A stretch of 64,000 nucleotides of DNA, taken from Balaenoptera acutorostrata. Its lineage: Eukaryota > Chordata > Mammalia > Artiodactyla > Balaenopteridae. A program made the position numbers and the translations under genes. Positions 46,796-59,525 of the stretch are shown in pieces (position 1 is the stretch's first letter; every line of letters starts with the position of its first letter). The notes beneath the pieces were generated by a model, which was not told where the DNA came from, searched no databases, and saw nothing but the letters and a program-made list of their open reading frames with translations. Location of the stretch: NCBI RefSeq assembly GCF_949987535.1, contig NC_080074.1:41585641-41649640 (forward strand), written 5' to 3'.

Positions 46796-49700
46796 CTGAA
46801 ATAGTACAAGAAAAATTACATCATTATTGCACATTACAAAAAGATAGGGAACAGGAGGTTCTGAGCAGGGAAGGGTTAATGGGAAAATCATAATTTACGA
46901 CGTTCAGCAGAAAATGTTGGTTTAAGTGACAAATAGCTAAACACAAGGTCTGAAAATCTTCAGAAAAATCTTGGTTCATATGATATAATTTGCCTCCAAA
47001 GTATATTAATAATGCAGGACAATTAGAAATAAAGTAATTTTAACTAAAAAAGTCATGCCTATACGCACCTGATGAATAAAACTTTGATTTAAATGTAACA
47101 ACTACATGAAAAGCAAGGGAAATAATACTACTTAACTAGAATCTATTATATTCTCAGGGTATTAACCAGCTGCCTGCAGTTGTTGTTAAGTTGTTCTTTT
47201 CAATATACGGGACATTTGTTTTTATCTTAGGTGGCTGTATCTTAAATGAACTTGTACATTAATAACAAGAAGAATAAAGTTACATACAAATTGCAAATAG
47301 CAAATGCTTACTGAGTATCTAAGCTAGTTAATTACTCAAAAACACGGTGTGGAGACCAAGGTCATGAGTTTGTTCATATTTGACTGATCTGTCTCACAAA
47401 AAAACTTTCACTCTCTTGCCAAAAGTAAGCACCTAGGCTCTAGCTGGTTGTCTCACAAGTGTGGCCAACTGATCACACAGGTCATGCGGCAAGGATGCAG
47501 GTCTCAGAAGAAGAAAATCTATGCTAGTAGAATGACAATTTAAAATACACCTACAGTGATAGTAGCTTTAGCTGCTCGTTGTGTATGAAGGACAAGACAT
47601 GAGGAAATGTAGGTAGACTGTATTAGAATTAGGGGAAGTTTGATGGGAGGTAATCATCTGCAGTTATTTTATTTGAACTATAATTAAACATCACTTTGGA
47701 TCATTTATTTCACTGTTTAAACAGTTCCCATATTAAAATTTCAGGTATCAATTATTTCAAGAATTGTGCGTAAAATATGCAATTACTATATTTTATTTTA
47801 TACTAATACTAATGTATATTGTGTATGTATAATAAACTCAATCTGCATAAATGAAAAACTAGAAATTAAGAATTAATATTGGCATCTTAAGACATATTTA
47901 AAAACATGATATTAAGGGTCGCCAGCATCTTTGCTAGCATTTGCTGCCACCATGTGAATGCCACTGTGTACTGCTCTAATAAGTTCTATTTTAAAAGAAA
48001 AATAACAAAAACAATCCATAACTTATAAATGTAGCAATTAATTTTTTCTTGTCATACAAAATATTCAAAATAAAAGAATGTTTACATCTATTATATTGGT
48101 ACCCGATATATCACAATTTCACAATCAGTTGCTACAATATTCAAATTTTAACTCACCTTATTATACTACTTGACACATTATTTCCATAGATTATCAGGAA
48201 ATCAAACTCTTAAATGTATACTATAAATATTTTATAATAGTAACAGGTATTGCGAAATGGAATGAACATCAGGAAAACACACACGCCAGCTTAAGACCAG
48301 AAATGTTGATATCTTGGAATAGTTAATAGTTTCAAAATGTTGACTGTATTTTGGAGTTTAAATACATATGGCTAATAAATAGTTCCTTCAGCTATTTTGC
48401 TAATTAGAGGTTGTGTCATGCACAAGATTGGAATCTTTTCCAAATGACTCCAGCATTTAACTTTTACTCAAATGGATCTACAGGGTTTGTAAGACTAGCA
48501 CAATAACCACAGACACCAGCAATTTTGAGTACCAGTGATTGCACTATGTAGAAGGAACTCAACTAATTAATTTGGCCAAATGTCCCATCATAATAAATCT
48601 GAGAACTAGTACTGTAGACACAGCCATAGGCTTAGAAAGTTCATTCCAAACTCACATTTATAAACAAATTTTGTCACAAAATTTGCCCTACTTGCAATGA
48701 AACTTGACCTGTTTCTAGAAAGCAATTAAAATGCATTTTGATCTTGACTGTGACCCATGAAGCCAAGTGATCTTTAGTTCTCAGAAGAACAAATTAAAAC
48801 AAATTAAAAAATCCATTTGCTCTTCTCATTACCCTAATTTGACAGTCAGCCAGAGCTCCAGATCATTCATCAAAGTAATAAAAAGAGAAATGAGAATGAA
48901 GCCAGAAAAAGAGATGTTCTATTAAATCAAAGAAGTACTTAAAATATACTTTATATTCATTAAGTCTTAGAAGTAGTAATAAAAAATGCTTACTGAACAT
49001 GGCAGGTCACTGTTCTTTGCGCATCCTAGTTTATATCATTTCTTTTGATTTTTAATTAAATACCCTTTTAATTTGCCTTTCCAGAATCAGTTTAATTACT
49101 ATGGAAATGAACATAACTTAGGAAACCAAGGCAAGGGGGAAAGCACATAACCTCAAGTCAAGGCATCATAAGTAGTTCTTGTGGTCAAACACTGCATAAT
49201 ATGATTCATTATTAGGGTAGTGACTAGTAAACCACCACTGAGATACTTCCCCAGTAAGTGAGATGGCACATATAACCACATAATAATCAGGGGGGCAAAA
49301 CACATTCGCTGTGGCTTCACTTAGCTGTAGCATCATGCCTCCAGTAACTTAACATTAAAAAAAATCACTTTCCACACATTTTTCTATACCAGTATTTTCC
49401 AAACAGTATATAATGCACTGTCATTTATTATAACAGATTGCCTTTAAAATACATATGTCATAAAGAAGCAAAAATTTAAATGATTAAAGATAAAAGAATG
49501 GTTCAGGCTGACCTGGTGCTAACTTTCTCACAAAAATCTGCCAATGTTTCTCACTTCTGCTTCAAAATGTGCAGTAGTTAATGCATACCCATTTCAAAAA
49601 GCAATTACAATCTTGTTTTCCTTCCAGATTTGTGGCCTGGAAAGAATGGGGTCTTCAAAGTAATTTTTTTCCTTGACTTTCTCTAAGCCTAGAACCTAGA

Positions 49701-49951
49701 CCTCAGCCCAGTCATAGCACTATGTATAACAAAACTGAATTAGAAGAACCCAAGACCCATTTCATCATCTAACACAAACATGTTCACGCCCAAGAAGGCG
49801 TATGGAAATCTACTTGGAAGAGTTCGGTACTCTAACCTTTACATCCAGAAGTATGTCAGTTTTTGAAAAACTTTAGAATGGTAGGACAAAATATCCCTGG
49901 GCATTTACTTTATTATCACTAACAAGCAATAAATTAGAGATATTAACTGAC
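46796..49951 (-). other. NAV3: NAV3 intron of 3156 bp
   Basis: The intron runs from donor GTCAGT (49951) to acceptor ATTTCAG. It is AT-rich, and I recognise no repeat family or additional exon in it. Confidence 0.85.
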
Positions 49952-50020
49952 CTAGTAGGCTTTTTTTGACTGGTTGCAATTCCACTGTGATTAGACTGAG
50001 TTGCATATCTGGCTGCCAGA
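49952..50020 (-). CDS. NAV3: NAV3 internal exon (LAARYATQ... exon), 69 nt
   Basis: This short internal coding exon is the most upstream NAV3 exon in the window. On the minus strand an acceptor (TCCTCATACAG) precedes one base that completes a codon. Then come 22 codons beginning LAARYATQSNHSGIATSQKK and ending PT, two bases of an Arg codon, and the donor AG|GTCAGT. The peptide matches, from memory, the NAV3 segment just after the calponin-homology domain linker. The split Arg codon is completed by the first base of the exon at 46795, so phase is preserved. No membrane or catalytic feature is present; this is flexible linker sequence. The exon is too short to stand out as an open reading frame and was found by following the splice phase. 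Confidence 0.93.
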
Positions 50021-52560
50021 CTGTATGAGGAGAAACAGAGAAATTGAATTAAAGAGATTCTTTGAACATGGAAAGAAAGTACAAACTTACAAGAAAACTA
50101 TGAGTTAATGAAATGCAATTAGAACATGTATAAACATGTATAAAGAACAAATTAGAAAATTATGATAATGCAACACATATACCATGACCTTTGATTATGA
50201 ACATATTATGAAATAAATAATGCTGTGGACCCCTTAAGTGTGTCATCAACGAATTTTAAAAAATGGTTGTGTGACAATATTAATATTTTTAAAGTAATAT
50301 TATTCCATCTTAGAAAAAATTCAACCTTTGTAAATGACAGTGAAAACTTCAGGAAAGCTAAAGCTTGACTTAACACCATAGCAAGATCTCTTTCTCAAAA
50401 AGATTCAAATGGAAAAAAGAGTATGAAATGAGAGTCATTATTTTCTTCTATAAACCCTTCTAGTTTGTTGTTTTAACTTAAATACTATTTTGAAGGACAA
50501 AAGATTAAAATATCTGGTTTCTGTGTAGTAAGTTATTGTTGATCTCTAGTCCTGGATAGAACATTTTATGGAAGTGATTAATACAAGATGTTTTTCTAGA
50601 GAAAGATCTATGCAAAAAATTGAGATTAAAATGGAGTCAAATTCTTCAAAAACGGACTGAACAACTGCTGATGACAATTTCTGGGCATTCTTGAATTACA
50701 ATTCTTAATGATTTTTTAAATCACAATCTTTGGTTGAAAACACACCAAAAAGCATTATGGAAACCAAGTTTTGAAGAGCAGTGGATACTTTATAAACAAA
50801 ATGAACATTTGTGCTTTAATTTGAACTGATTTCTGAATTACCTAATGGTTCTGAAATTAGTGTTCTGAAGGATATAGTAAGACTCAGTGGGCCTAAACAT
50901 GTTCACACGTGGTCATGGGTTGACGTGTGAGTGGAGAATCGCTCTGCTGGTGAATTGTGATGACTCTACATGAACACGTTTGTTGTACACGCAGAGTTTC
51001 CAAGGCCTCCAAGGAAACAGGAACAACGTGGGGTTGTTGGAATCAGGGTGGAAGGGTCATGTGGAGCCCTGCTGTTAATCCAGTTGCTTTGCTGCTAAGT
51101 AGAGGGTATTTAACCAAGGGAAGGATCCCTTAAGATGGTGACATGTTTCCTAAGTAAACTCTTACTCCATGCAGCCAGTCTGTGGTGGGAGTATGCAGGC
51201 CTTCGAACTGCCTGGCTAGAGAGAAATAAAGAATTCCTCATATCTAGACAGCTTTTCAGAGCACTTGTTTTTCAAGTGGATATGTGATATATTCTTATTC
51301 GCAGAGAGTGCATTCTGTATTCTAACTGTACTGGACACTGAGACAACTGGCTACAACTGGCCACACTACCTCAGCAACAATAATATCAGAGGACAACTTA
51401 AAAGTAAAAACCAAAGCACTCCAATGAAATATTAATTCAAAAATTAAAAGTAAAAGTAAAAGTACCCAAAGTGAAAAAAAAGAATCTTCTGTGAACATAT
51501 CAGTCTGCTTTGTCAACCCAAGAATAAGAGAACTACCTACAGGTTCACCATGATGTCTTCTATCCTGTACCCTCCAAATTGAATACAAATATTAGCAGGA
51601 GAGATGCCAATAAAACAATGTACTTTCCCTCAGGGAACTGAAGCCACCTCATTGATTTTTTTCCTCCATGATTTTAAAGATGTATCATAATTTCTAGTAT
51701 AGAAGTGGAAAACCAACAACAAAATCTAGAGGTTAATCGACTTGGCCAAAATCAATCTGATTTTATTGCCCACTTGCGTTTTCTGATTATTATGAGAATA
51801 CTCTACTAGTTGCCTATATTTTTGCACCAAGCCATCCTACTTTAATTCTTTGAAACTGGGCTTCTGCTCTATACTATCCTTATAAATGTGAAACTGTTAT
51901 TTGAAGAAGAGTTTGATTCAACTCTTACCATATTCTAATATTTTTATATTTGACCATATTTTTCCCTCTGCCTTTTTAAATTTCTCTCTTTCATAGACTG
52001 TCATACGAATAAACTCACTTCATCTGCCCACCATCATTCTTGTCCATTTTCTCTTTCTTTCACCAGGCCTTCTTCCATTACCCATCTCTTAAAAGCATGC
52101 TTTTTCATATGTCATCTTTCCTCAAACACTTGTATGCATTCTTTCATTTGATTCTTACCTAAGATTTCAGGTGAAATCTACTAGAAACTAGAGTTAATAT
52201 CTGCATCATACTCCCAGGCATCAATATCAACTGAATAAAAGACATCCATTTCCATGACCTTCAAAATCAATTACCACATCAAACTCACCATTTTCCTTTT
52301 TTTAATCCCCCCAAGTTCTAATCAGATCCTTCCTTTCATTTCATGATTTCTGTACACAGGATCACCATTTTCTTTATGTCTTTGGGCTTGAAACCTCAAT
52401 AGTCAACTCTTCCCTTTTTCCTTCCTTTTAATTATTGTAGATGTGCAATCAATATCCTGCCACGCTGATTCGACCGCTACAAATTTATCTATGTTCTCCT
52501 TCAATTTTCATGTTTACCACCTAACTCAAGCCCCAACACTTCTCACAATGCCTCTAGCTC

Positions 52561-52715
52561 CCTTTCTTTCTTTTTCTTTCTTTCTTTCTTTCTTTCTTTT
52601 CTTCCTTCCTCCCTCCCTCCTTCCCTCTCCTCCCTCCCTCCCTCCCTCCCCTCCCCTCCCCTCCTCTCCCTCCCTCCCTCCCTCCTTCCTTCCTTCCTTC
52701 CTTCCTTCCTTTTTT
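52561..52715 (+). repeat. 155-bp uninterrupted pyrimidine tract
   Basis: Blocks run (CTTT)n, then (CCTT/CCCT)n, (CCCCT)n and (CCTT)n with no purine. Open frames on either strand (Pro/Ser/Leu or Gly/Arg/Glu/Lys) are artefacts of the repeat. Confidence 0.97.
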
Positions 52716-53369
52716 ACCTGGCCCTGGCTCTCTATGCAGCAGAAACAAATTTTTTCCCCTGCAGTGCTTGTGATACCATGTCCCTAATTTCAGATTTACA
52801 AATGGGTTAGTAACAAAGCAGGTGAGTAGGTACAGCCAAAGCAGTTTATTAGTGAAATAGACACAAGGGACATGTAGACACAGCTCTGAGGCAAGTGGGG
52901 GTAGATAAATAGAGTCAGAACACCACTAAACTAAGGATTTGCAGACATCTGGTTAGAAGATTATGTATTCTTTTCCTGAAATGTTGTCAAATGAAAGTCC
53001 TTCTAGCTAATGGGTGGCAAAAAGTATCAGAAACAAAAGCACAAAAAAATAAATATTTTGAGACACACTGTGGGTTCTACTAAAGGAAGTATCTTCTCAT
53101 CTATCTTGTACAGTAGAATATCAAGGGAAAGCTTTTTATTTCCCCTAACATGGAAGGGAAGAGGAGGAGATTAGAGACAGTCAATTAAAAAAAAGGATGA
53201 AACTCAATCTGGTGTTCAATACACAGAAGGATCCAAACTGCCAGAACTATCCAATACAGCTTCAGTGCAAATCCCCATGTAGAACAGTAATATCCATTTA
53301 TTATAAGGAAAGAAAGCTTCTCAAAGTAAACCGATCCTGAATTGCAATCACCTATTTTTATTAACCACC

Positions 53370-53523
53370 AGAGCCTCACTACTCATGGTATTGTCCACAG
53401 ACGAACAAAATGGCATCACCTGGGCCTTGTTAGAAATACTGAATATTAGGTCTCATCCCAAATCTACTGAATCAGAATCTGCATTTTAACAGGATTCCTA
53501 TGCATAATAAAAGCTGTGCTCTA
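53370..53523 (+). mobile_element. MER5-family fragment
   Basis: The words AAAATGGCATCACCTGGGCC, TTGTTAGAAATACTGAATAT, CTACTGAATCAGAATCTGCA and TTTTAACAGGATTCCTATGC fit a MER5-like hAT element. Confidence 0.7.
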
Positions 53524-53859
53524 CAGAACATCCACAGATGTCCAAGCTTGGAAGAAAAACACTTGTTTCCAAAGTCAAAGAGCATAATCTAAACATCTCA
53601 AGCCATGCCTCATTTTCTGTTCTGCTGCGGCTGCTTTAGACAGTGCTGACACCCTCCTTCCTCTAGAAATCCTCAACTCACTTAGCTTTCTTAACACGAC
53701 CGCTGTCTCTTGAGCTACTCCTCCTCCTCCTTCCAAGACACAGGTCCACTCACCATCACCCCTTCTAAATTTTGTACTATGCCCATGAATATTTTCAAAA
53801 CCATAATCCTAGGTATCAGCTAGTATATCCCTCCATTCTTTTTATATCAAATCTGTATT

Positions 53860-54790
53860 TTACACTCCAATCTCAATTCTAAACTCAGAGCCTCTTTTCT
53901 AAGTATCTCATTATCTCCTACATATTCTACCTGGATCTATCAGCTATATTTCTCCCAGATATCCCCAAAATGTTCAAACCTTAACACATTATTCTTTCAA
54001 ATCATCTCTCTCTCTTTGACTTTGCTATTTAAATTTAGTGTCACCAACTTTTTTTTTTCCATTGAACAAAGAAGAGTTGTCTTCCTTGACATGACCCACT
54101 CCATTTTTACCTCTGTGTCATTTCTCTCATGGACTCTAATAATGCCCCTCCACTAATCCCTTTATTATCATCCCTTTTTTATTGCCAACCAAATCCAATC
54201 ATTCTTCTCACAGTCAACAGAACTAACAGAACTTTCTTTCCCAAGAAAGTATAGATGTCAATCTCTTTCTTTGAAATTGCTGTTGACTCCCCATTGTCTG
54301 TAAGATATAATCCAAGCTCTGTGATCTGGTTTACTGAGTGTTTCCGTGTGTCTCCTCAGACTCTCTTACAGCTTCATCTCCTCTACACATCTTCCATCCC
54401 ATGTTCTCCACTGTCATCACACCTCTGCTTCTGGCCTGAGGCCTCTTCTCTCCCGGCTCCATGGCTTTTCTCATGAGGTTTCCTTCATCTGAAACACCAT
54501 GGCTTCTCTTCCCCACATTATGAAATCTTACTTCTGCTTTAAGATCCTGCTCAAGTGTCACCTCCTTCTTGAGGCATTTCTCAAGTCTTGTAGAGTTAGT
54601 TTTGTCTTCCATTAGTCCCCAGGTCTTTATTCATCTCTAAGGATTAGGTTAACATGGAAATTTATCAGGGTAAATGCTTATCTCCTGAACAGACTGCATT
54701 GTTCACCAGGACAGGAATTACGGTATGTTCATTTCTTCATTCTCAGTTCCTATCATGGGTTGGTATGTGTTCAGTAATTAACTATTGATT
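53860..54790 (+). mobile_element. L2 LINE, about 900 bp
   Basis: The order CTCCCCATTGTCTGTAAGAT, CAAGCTCTGTGATCTGGTTT, CTTCATCTCCTCTACACATC, GATCCTGCTCAAGTGTCACC and CAGGACAGGAATTACGGTAT follows the L2 reverse-transcriptase tail and 3' end. A decayed word TATGGGTTGGTATGTGTTCA-like end closes it. Heavily mutated. Confidence 0.75.
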
Positions 54791-54934
54791 GCTATTTACT
54801 GGGTAGTATTATCAAAAAATGGTATGTTATATCACCATCTTTTAACCAAGGGAAATTGTTTTAAGAATGGAATTATCAGAAGTATATTAAAGGAAGACAC
54901 TTGTCTTCATTGTGTCCTTATCAAGTGACAGTTT

Positions 54935-55115
54935 ACATTTATTTGCTCATTTATTCCTCACAATAGTCCTGCAAAGGTGATCCTCTATTCCTGACTGAAA
55001 AATATGAAACTGCCTTTAAACATTAAGTAACTTGTACAAGTTATACATCTTATAAATAATAGTACTGAAATTTAAACTTTCTTCTGTTGGATTCTATAAG
55101 CTGTGCTAGGTTCTA
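54935..55115 (-). repeat. MIR SINE
   Basis: CATTTATTCCTCACAATAGT, CCTGCAAAGGTGATCCTCTA and AAGTAACTTGTACAAGTTAT are in reversed MIR order. Confidence 0.65.
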
Positions 55116-56159
55116 CTATATCATATCATTTTCTTGCAAAGCACAACTTGTGATACTTTAATGCTTCTTTTGCTATTAATTCATTTCCCTTTGGATTTGT
55201 ATCTCCAAGACATTATGATAATAACTTTATATTGCCTTCAGAGTATCATCTCTTCCAGTGTCAAATAAATCTACTTTCAATAGATACTCTTCAGCATTTA
55301 GATAGGGAATTTTAAATAATTTCATTCCACAGATGACTTTACGTAGAAATCGGAAATAAACAGTAACACAAATTTTAAATGGTCTGATGTTTTTAGTGTC
55401 CAAGCAATTCTCAAAAATCTTCCAAGTAAACACTATCTTTTAAATGTTTAAGCCACATTTTAGTAAGAGCTAGAAAATTATGGCATACTATTTATAACTT
55501 GCCACTCCCATGTTCATTGCACACATGACTAATTAATCAATCACAGAACTTTTTTCTGCTGAGTCCTGTGGTAGCCTCAAAATCCTTGGCTAGGATTCCA
55601 GCAACCCTTATTAATTAGAACACTTAGAATGAGAGTAAAAACTTACTCATCTCTTCCTTATGCTCTCATCAAATGTTGTTAAGATTTTGAGTGGCTCGGT
55701 GCAAGATTTTCGTAGAAGGTTCTATTTCTATTGTAGTTATTCTAACAGTGGACTTCCATGCAGAAGTAAAAATTATATAATCTTATTCCTTAGCTTTCAT
55801 CTTCAAAAATCAAATTGGACCCAGATATAAAGACATGTGCGTCATTAAAAGTCACCAAAACATAATATCTGAGCCTCACATGTCTATCATTCTTTACCTC
55901 CATTGGCTACGATCAAGGTTCCTTCAAAAGAAAAAAAAACTCAGTTGAGGCAGTTAATATTTGAATTGCCTTAACTGGTTTTTAATTCCTATGATAGTTA
56001 AAATATTCTTTTAACAACTACTAATTGCCCAAGTAAAAAGTTGGAGAGCCACAGTAACTTCCTAAGAAATTGAGCCTTTGTCATGACCGCAGCAGAGAAT
56101 ACCAAAAGGTTTAAATTGCAGAGTAAATAATAAATTCCCAGATTAGTGAGATCCTTTTC

Positions 56160-56470
56160 TTTGATATGTAAAGAAGAAATTGGGGGGACAAAGAGGTTGG
56201 GATATTTAGCAAGCCTGGAACCAGGAGACCACATAGGAAATCACTGCTACAATTCAGGAAAGATTTGATGAGGGCCTCAATGGAGGCAGAGGCACAGGAA
56301 ATGAGTAAATGATTAATGAGAGAAGTTATAATCATGGACATAGGACTTGAAGGGAAAAGTCTAAGATGGCTCTGGGGCCTCTGGCTTGGGTTGCACAGTA
56401 CAGTTACATGGGAGCAGAGGGCAGGAAAAAGAGATTTAACATCCCTGATAGAGTGTAAAAAGAGAAAAAA
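56160..56470 (-). mobile_element. L2 fragment, antisense
   Basis: GGACTTGAAGGGAAAAGTCT, AAGATGGCTCTGGGGCCTCT and GGCTTGGGTTGCACAGTACA match the reversed L2 segment that encodes the end of the reverse transcriptase (AAGGATGACTCCAAGGTTTT in the consensus). Weak but in order. Confidence 0.5.
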
Positions 56471-57116
56471 AAATCAAGACTCCACTTTTAAGTTATGTCA
56501 TTAGTCAAAGGGTGAATAAAGTAACAGGAAATACTAGGAAGATGGATATTCACAGGTGAATAAATTCATTTTCACAGCAGAGATAAAGTAAAGATCACTT
56601 TATGGTCTTACTATAATAGCGCTTTTATAAAGCACATAATAGTTTTGGATATTGAATAAATTAATAAATAAGAAATTGACTTCACACCCCTAAGGTATTT
56701 AAAGTGGCAGACAGACATAGATATTGAGAAATTTGATTTAGTTTTGTGTTCCACTTATTCTAATAAGCATATATTGATCGACATTATCTACCAATTAATA
56801 AACCATTTAAAAGGTTTTTATTGACCACTGGCATGTATCAGCAATGTGCTAGAATGATTTAATTTGGGAAAATTAGGTTTAAGAATGCAGGGATGACTGT
56901 TTCACTCTGAGAAGTATAACCCTTAAGACCATGTATTCCAACTCAAAACCCTTCCTAAAAAATACAATTTGGTATTTAATGGAAACTGAACTGACTTCAA
57001 CCTTGGACGGAGAAACACAACAATATTAGGCAAGTGTGCAAAAAGTGGTACATTCAAATATCTATTTTCTGTGAATTATTAAGTTGAAATGCCAGTAGTA
57101 AAGATCTAACATATTG

Positions 57117-57290
57117 ATTAATAGCACAGACCTTAAAGCCTGAATACTCTACCTGAATCCCAGCTCAACTGTTCTCTGTGCCTGTGTCCTCAGGGGTTAA
57201 ATAAGGATGACAATATTATCTATCTCAAGGTTTTTATAAGGATTAAATTGTAGATCACTTAGAAGGGTGTCTGGTAGAAATAAGTGCTGG
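57117..57290 (+). repeat. MIR SINE
   Basis: AGCACAGACCTTAAAGCCTG, ACCTGAATCCCAGCTCAACT and TATAAGGATTAAATTGTAGA are in MIR order. Confidence 0.78.
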
Positions 57291-58349
57291 AACAGTTAAA
57301 AAGAAAATTCAGTGGGATTCAGATGTACGTTTGGGAGTCCCTGGGTTCACTAAGCCCCCATGTGAGGCTCTATAAATAGTCTGGTGAATTCATTACAACA
57401 TAACTTCCTATGTTCCTACAACTACCCTGCCCTCCTGTGCTTGGCTGTCTTCTCAACACCACATTCTTTGGTCCCACCTATCACTTTTGATGCTACTACA
57501 TTCTTACTCTAAGACCCACAAGCCCGGACAAATCAGGACAGTGCCTGAGCTTTTAACTCTGGCTCTCAGTCTCCTGGTTCATAATTACTTTGAGACCCGA
57601 TTTTGTGCAAGCAAATACAATTGTCTTATTCTCCCGCAAACCTCTCTGGATACTACTCACACTTCTTGTTTTCTAAACTCAACAATATCAAGCCCTATAG
57701 GTACTAATCTTATAAAGAATCATCAGAAAATTGCCCCAATAGGACATCCAAGAGCCACCATTCCCAAAACAACACGCACAGGATGAGCCTTCCAGAACCT
57801 ACAATTCTCAACATTGTACATAATCCCCAAACCAAAGTATCTCAAATACAGAATTTCATAAATGTTCTGTTCTGTGATACAGTCATTAGATGAAAATATA
57901 ATTTTGATATGCTTAATGCTAGAGTATATTTGCTTTAATATTTCAACCACAGTTTTGTGTTAGATTTGCACTCTAAATGTCACAAAACTAATTTGAAAGA
58001 CAGGGGTAAAGTGTGTCAGAAATTGAGGCAGTCCTCGATAACAACAACAAAAACAATTTGCCTTTAAGAAGGTAGCAAACAGGCCTCCATAATTCTGAAT
58101 ATATTGCAAAACAACAAAAGGAATTCTCTTGTTTGCTTACTTGACCCATAAATGTTTGTAGTCTCCAGAGTTTTGTTCCGAGCCCTCCTTTTCTTCCCTA
58201 GCTTTATACTCTCTTCCTGAGTAATCTCTTCCATTTCTATAGTTTCAATCAACAAAACATTGCTAAGCCGATGTTCCCAGGTCCATATATCTGGCCCTGA
58301 CCACTCTTCTGGGCTCCAGAGTCTCATATTAGATATCACCATCTAGAAG

Positions 58350-58850
58350 TCCCACTGAAATGTCAAGTTCATGAAGGCCAAAGCTGAACTTCCTTCTCTG
58401 CATCTCCTGCTCATCTGTTTCCACCACAGCATTACTATTTTTTCCCTTGTTGAAATACATCATCACCAGTGAGTCAACAAAACTAGAAACGTGATGATTT
58501 CTTTGGCCCTTACCTCCAAACAGTCCCCAAATCCATCTTCCTCAGTCCCACCCTCACGCCTATTAACATGAAATTGTTCAAACTCTTGCCTCTATAGCTA
58601 TAATGTATGACAAACCTGCATCCTCTCACATTTCTCCCCAAAGCACATTTTTCTCCACCCTGTCACCAAGGTCACGTTCCTAAGTTATAAGCAGCCTCAT
58701 TTTCCTTCTGCTAAGAAAATTCCTGAAGCAACTTCCTTTACCTTCAAGAAAGAACTGGAGCATCCAGAGCCCCCATGAATTGGCCTCTGCCTACCTTTCT
58801 AGCCTCCCTCTCATCATGCCCTGTGGCAATTTAAACCCAGAGCTATAATC
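58350..58850 (+). mobile_element. L2 fragment
   Basis: CATTTTCCTTCTGCTAAGAA, GAATTGGCCTCTGCCTACCT and TCTAGCCTCCCTCTCATCAT resemble the L2 segment before its 3' end. It runs into an LTR-like fragment at about 58850. Confidence 0.55.
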
Positions 58851-59255
58851 AGTTATTTGATGCTCCTGTCATTAAAAGGTGAGATCTCTGTCCCACCCAC
58901 CCTCCCTTTGAAGCTGGGTGGAATTGTCAGTCCTTCAACTATTGGGTCAGAATACAGTTGGGCCACAGTACAATGTCCCTGAGACAGCCATGCTGGTGAG
59001 GCCACATGTAGTCGCTGTTCCAGACACGTGAGTGAGGAAGTCACCTCGGAAGTGGATTCTCCAACCACAGGTGCTTTGCCTTGGGGCAGCCTGTGACACT
59101 CCAGCTATTCCACCCTTCCCTGTGAAGGTTCCAGAAAGAGTGGAGTAGAGACAAGCCATTCCTGCTGTGCCCTGACTCCTAAGCTCACAAAATCCATGAG
59201 TATAATAAAATCGTTATTGTTTTGTGCCAATATATTTTAAACAGCAAGAGATACC
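58850..59255 (+). mobile_element. Old LTR-like repeat fragment
   Basis: The segments GCTGGGTGGAATTGTCAG, TCCAGACACGTGAGTGAGGA, GAAGTCACCTCGGAAGTGGA and a terminal CATGAGTATAATAAAATCGTTATTG resemble an ancient mammalian MaLR or related LTR consensus. Similarity is loose, and the family assignment is uncertain. Confidence 0.45.
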
Positions 59256-59459
59256 CAGAACACATTTCCACTTTCACTTTCTGCTCGGCCGAAAGGTGGC
59301 AGTTTCCTGAAAGTGAAATGGCATTTTCCTCATCAGTGCCTTTGTATGGGCTTTGGTACTCTGTTGGAGTAGCTAGCACACCTCACTGAACCACCTGTTT
59401 GAACATCTAGGTCCTCTATTAGATGATGCGCGAAATAAAAGGTTAAAGCATCACCAGAT

Positions 59460-59525
59460 CTCAGCTGCACATCTAGCATAATTCCTGGCACACAGTGGGG
59501 GCTGAATCTTTATTTGTTGAAAGGT
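59460..59525 (+). mobile_element. L2 3'-end scrap
   Basis: ATCTAGCATAATTCCTGGCA and CACAGTGGGGGCTGAATCTT followed by TATTTGTTGAAAGG match the last bases of L2. Confidence 0.65.

Noticed and set aside
52443..52787. Frames over the pyrimidine tract on both strands
   Set aside because: Repeat-derived low-complexity translation.
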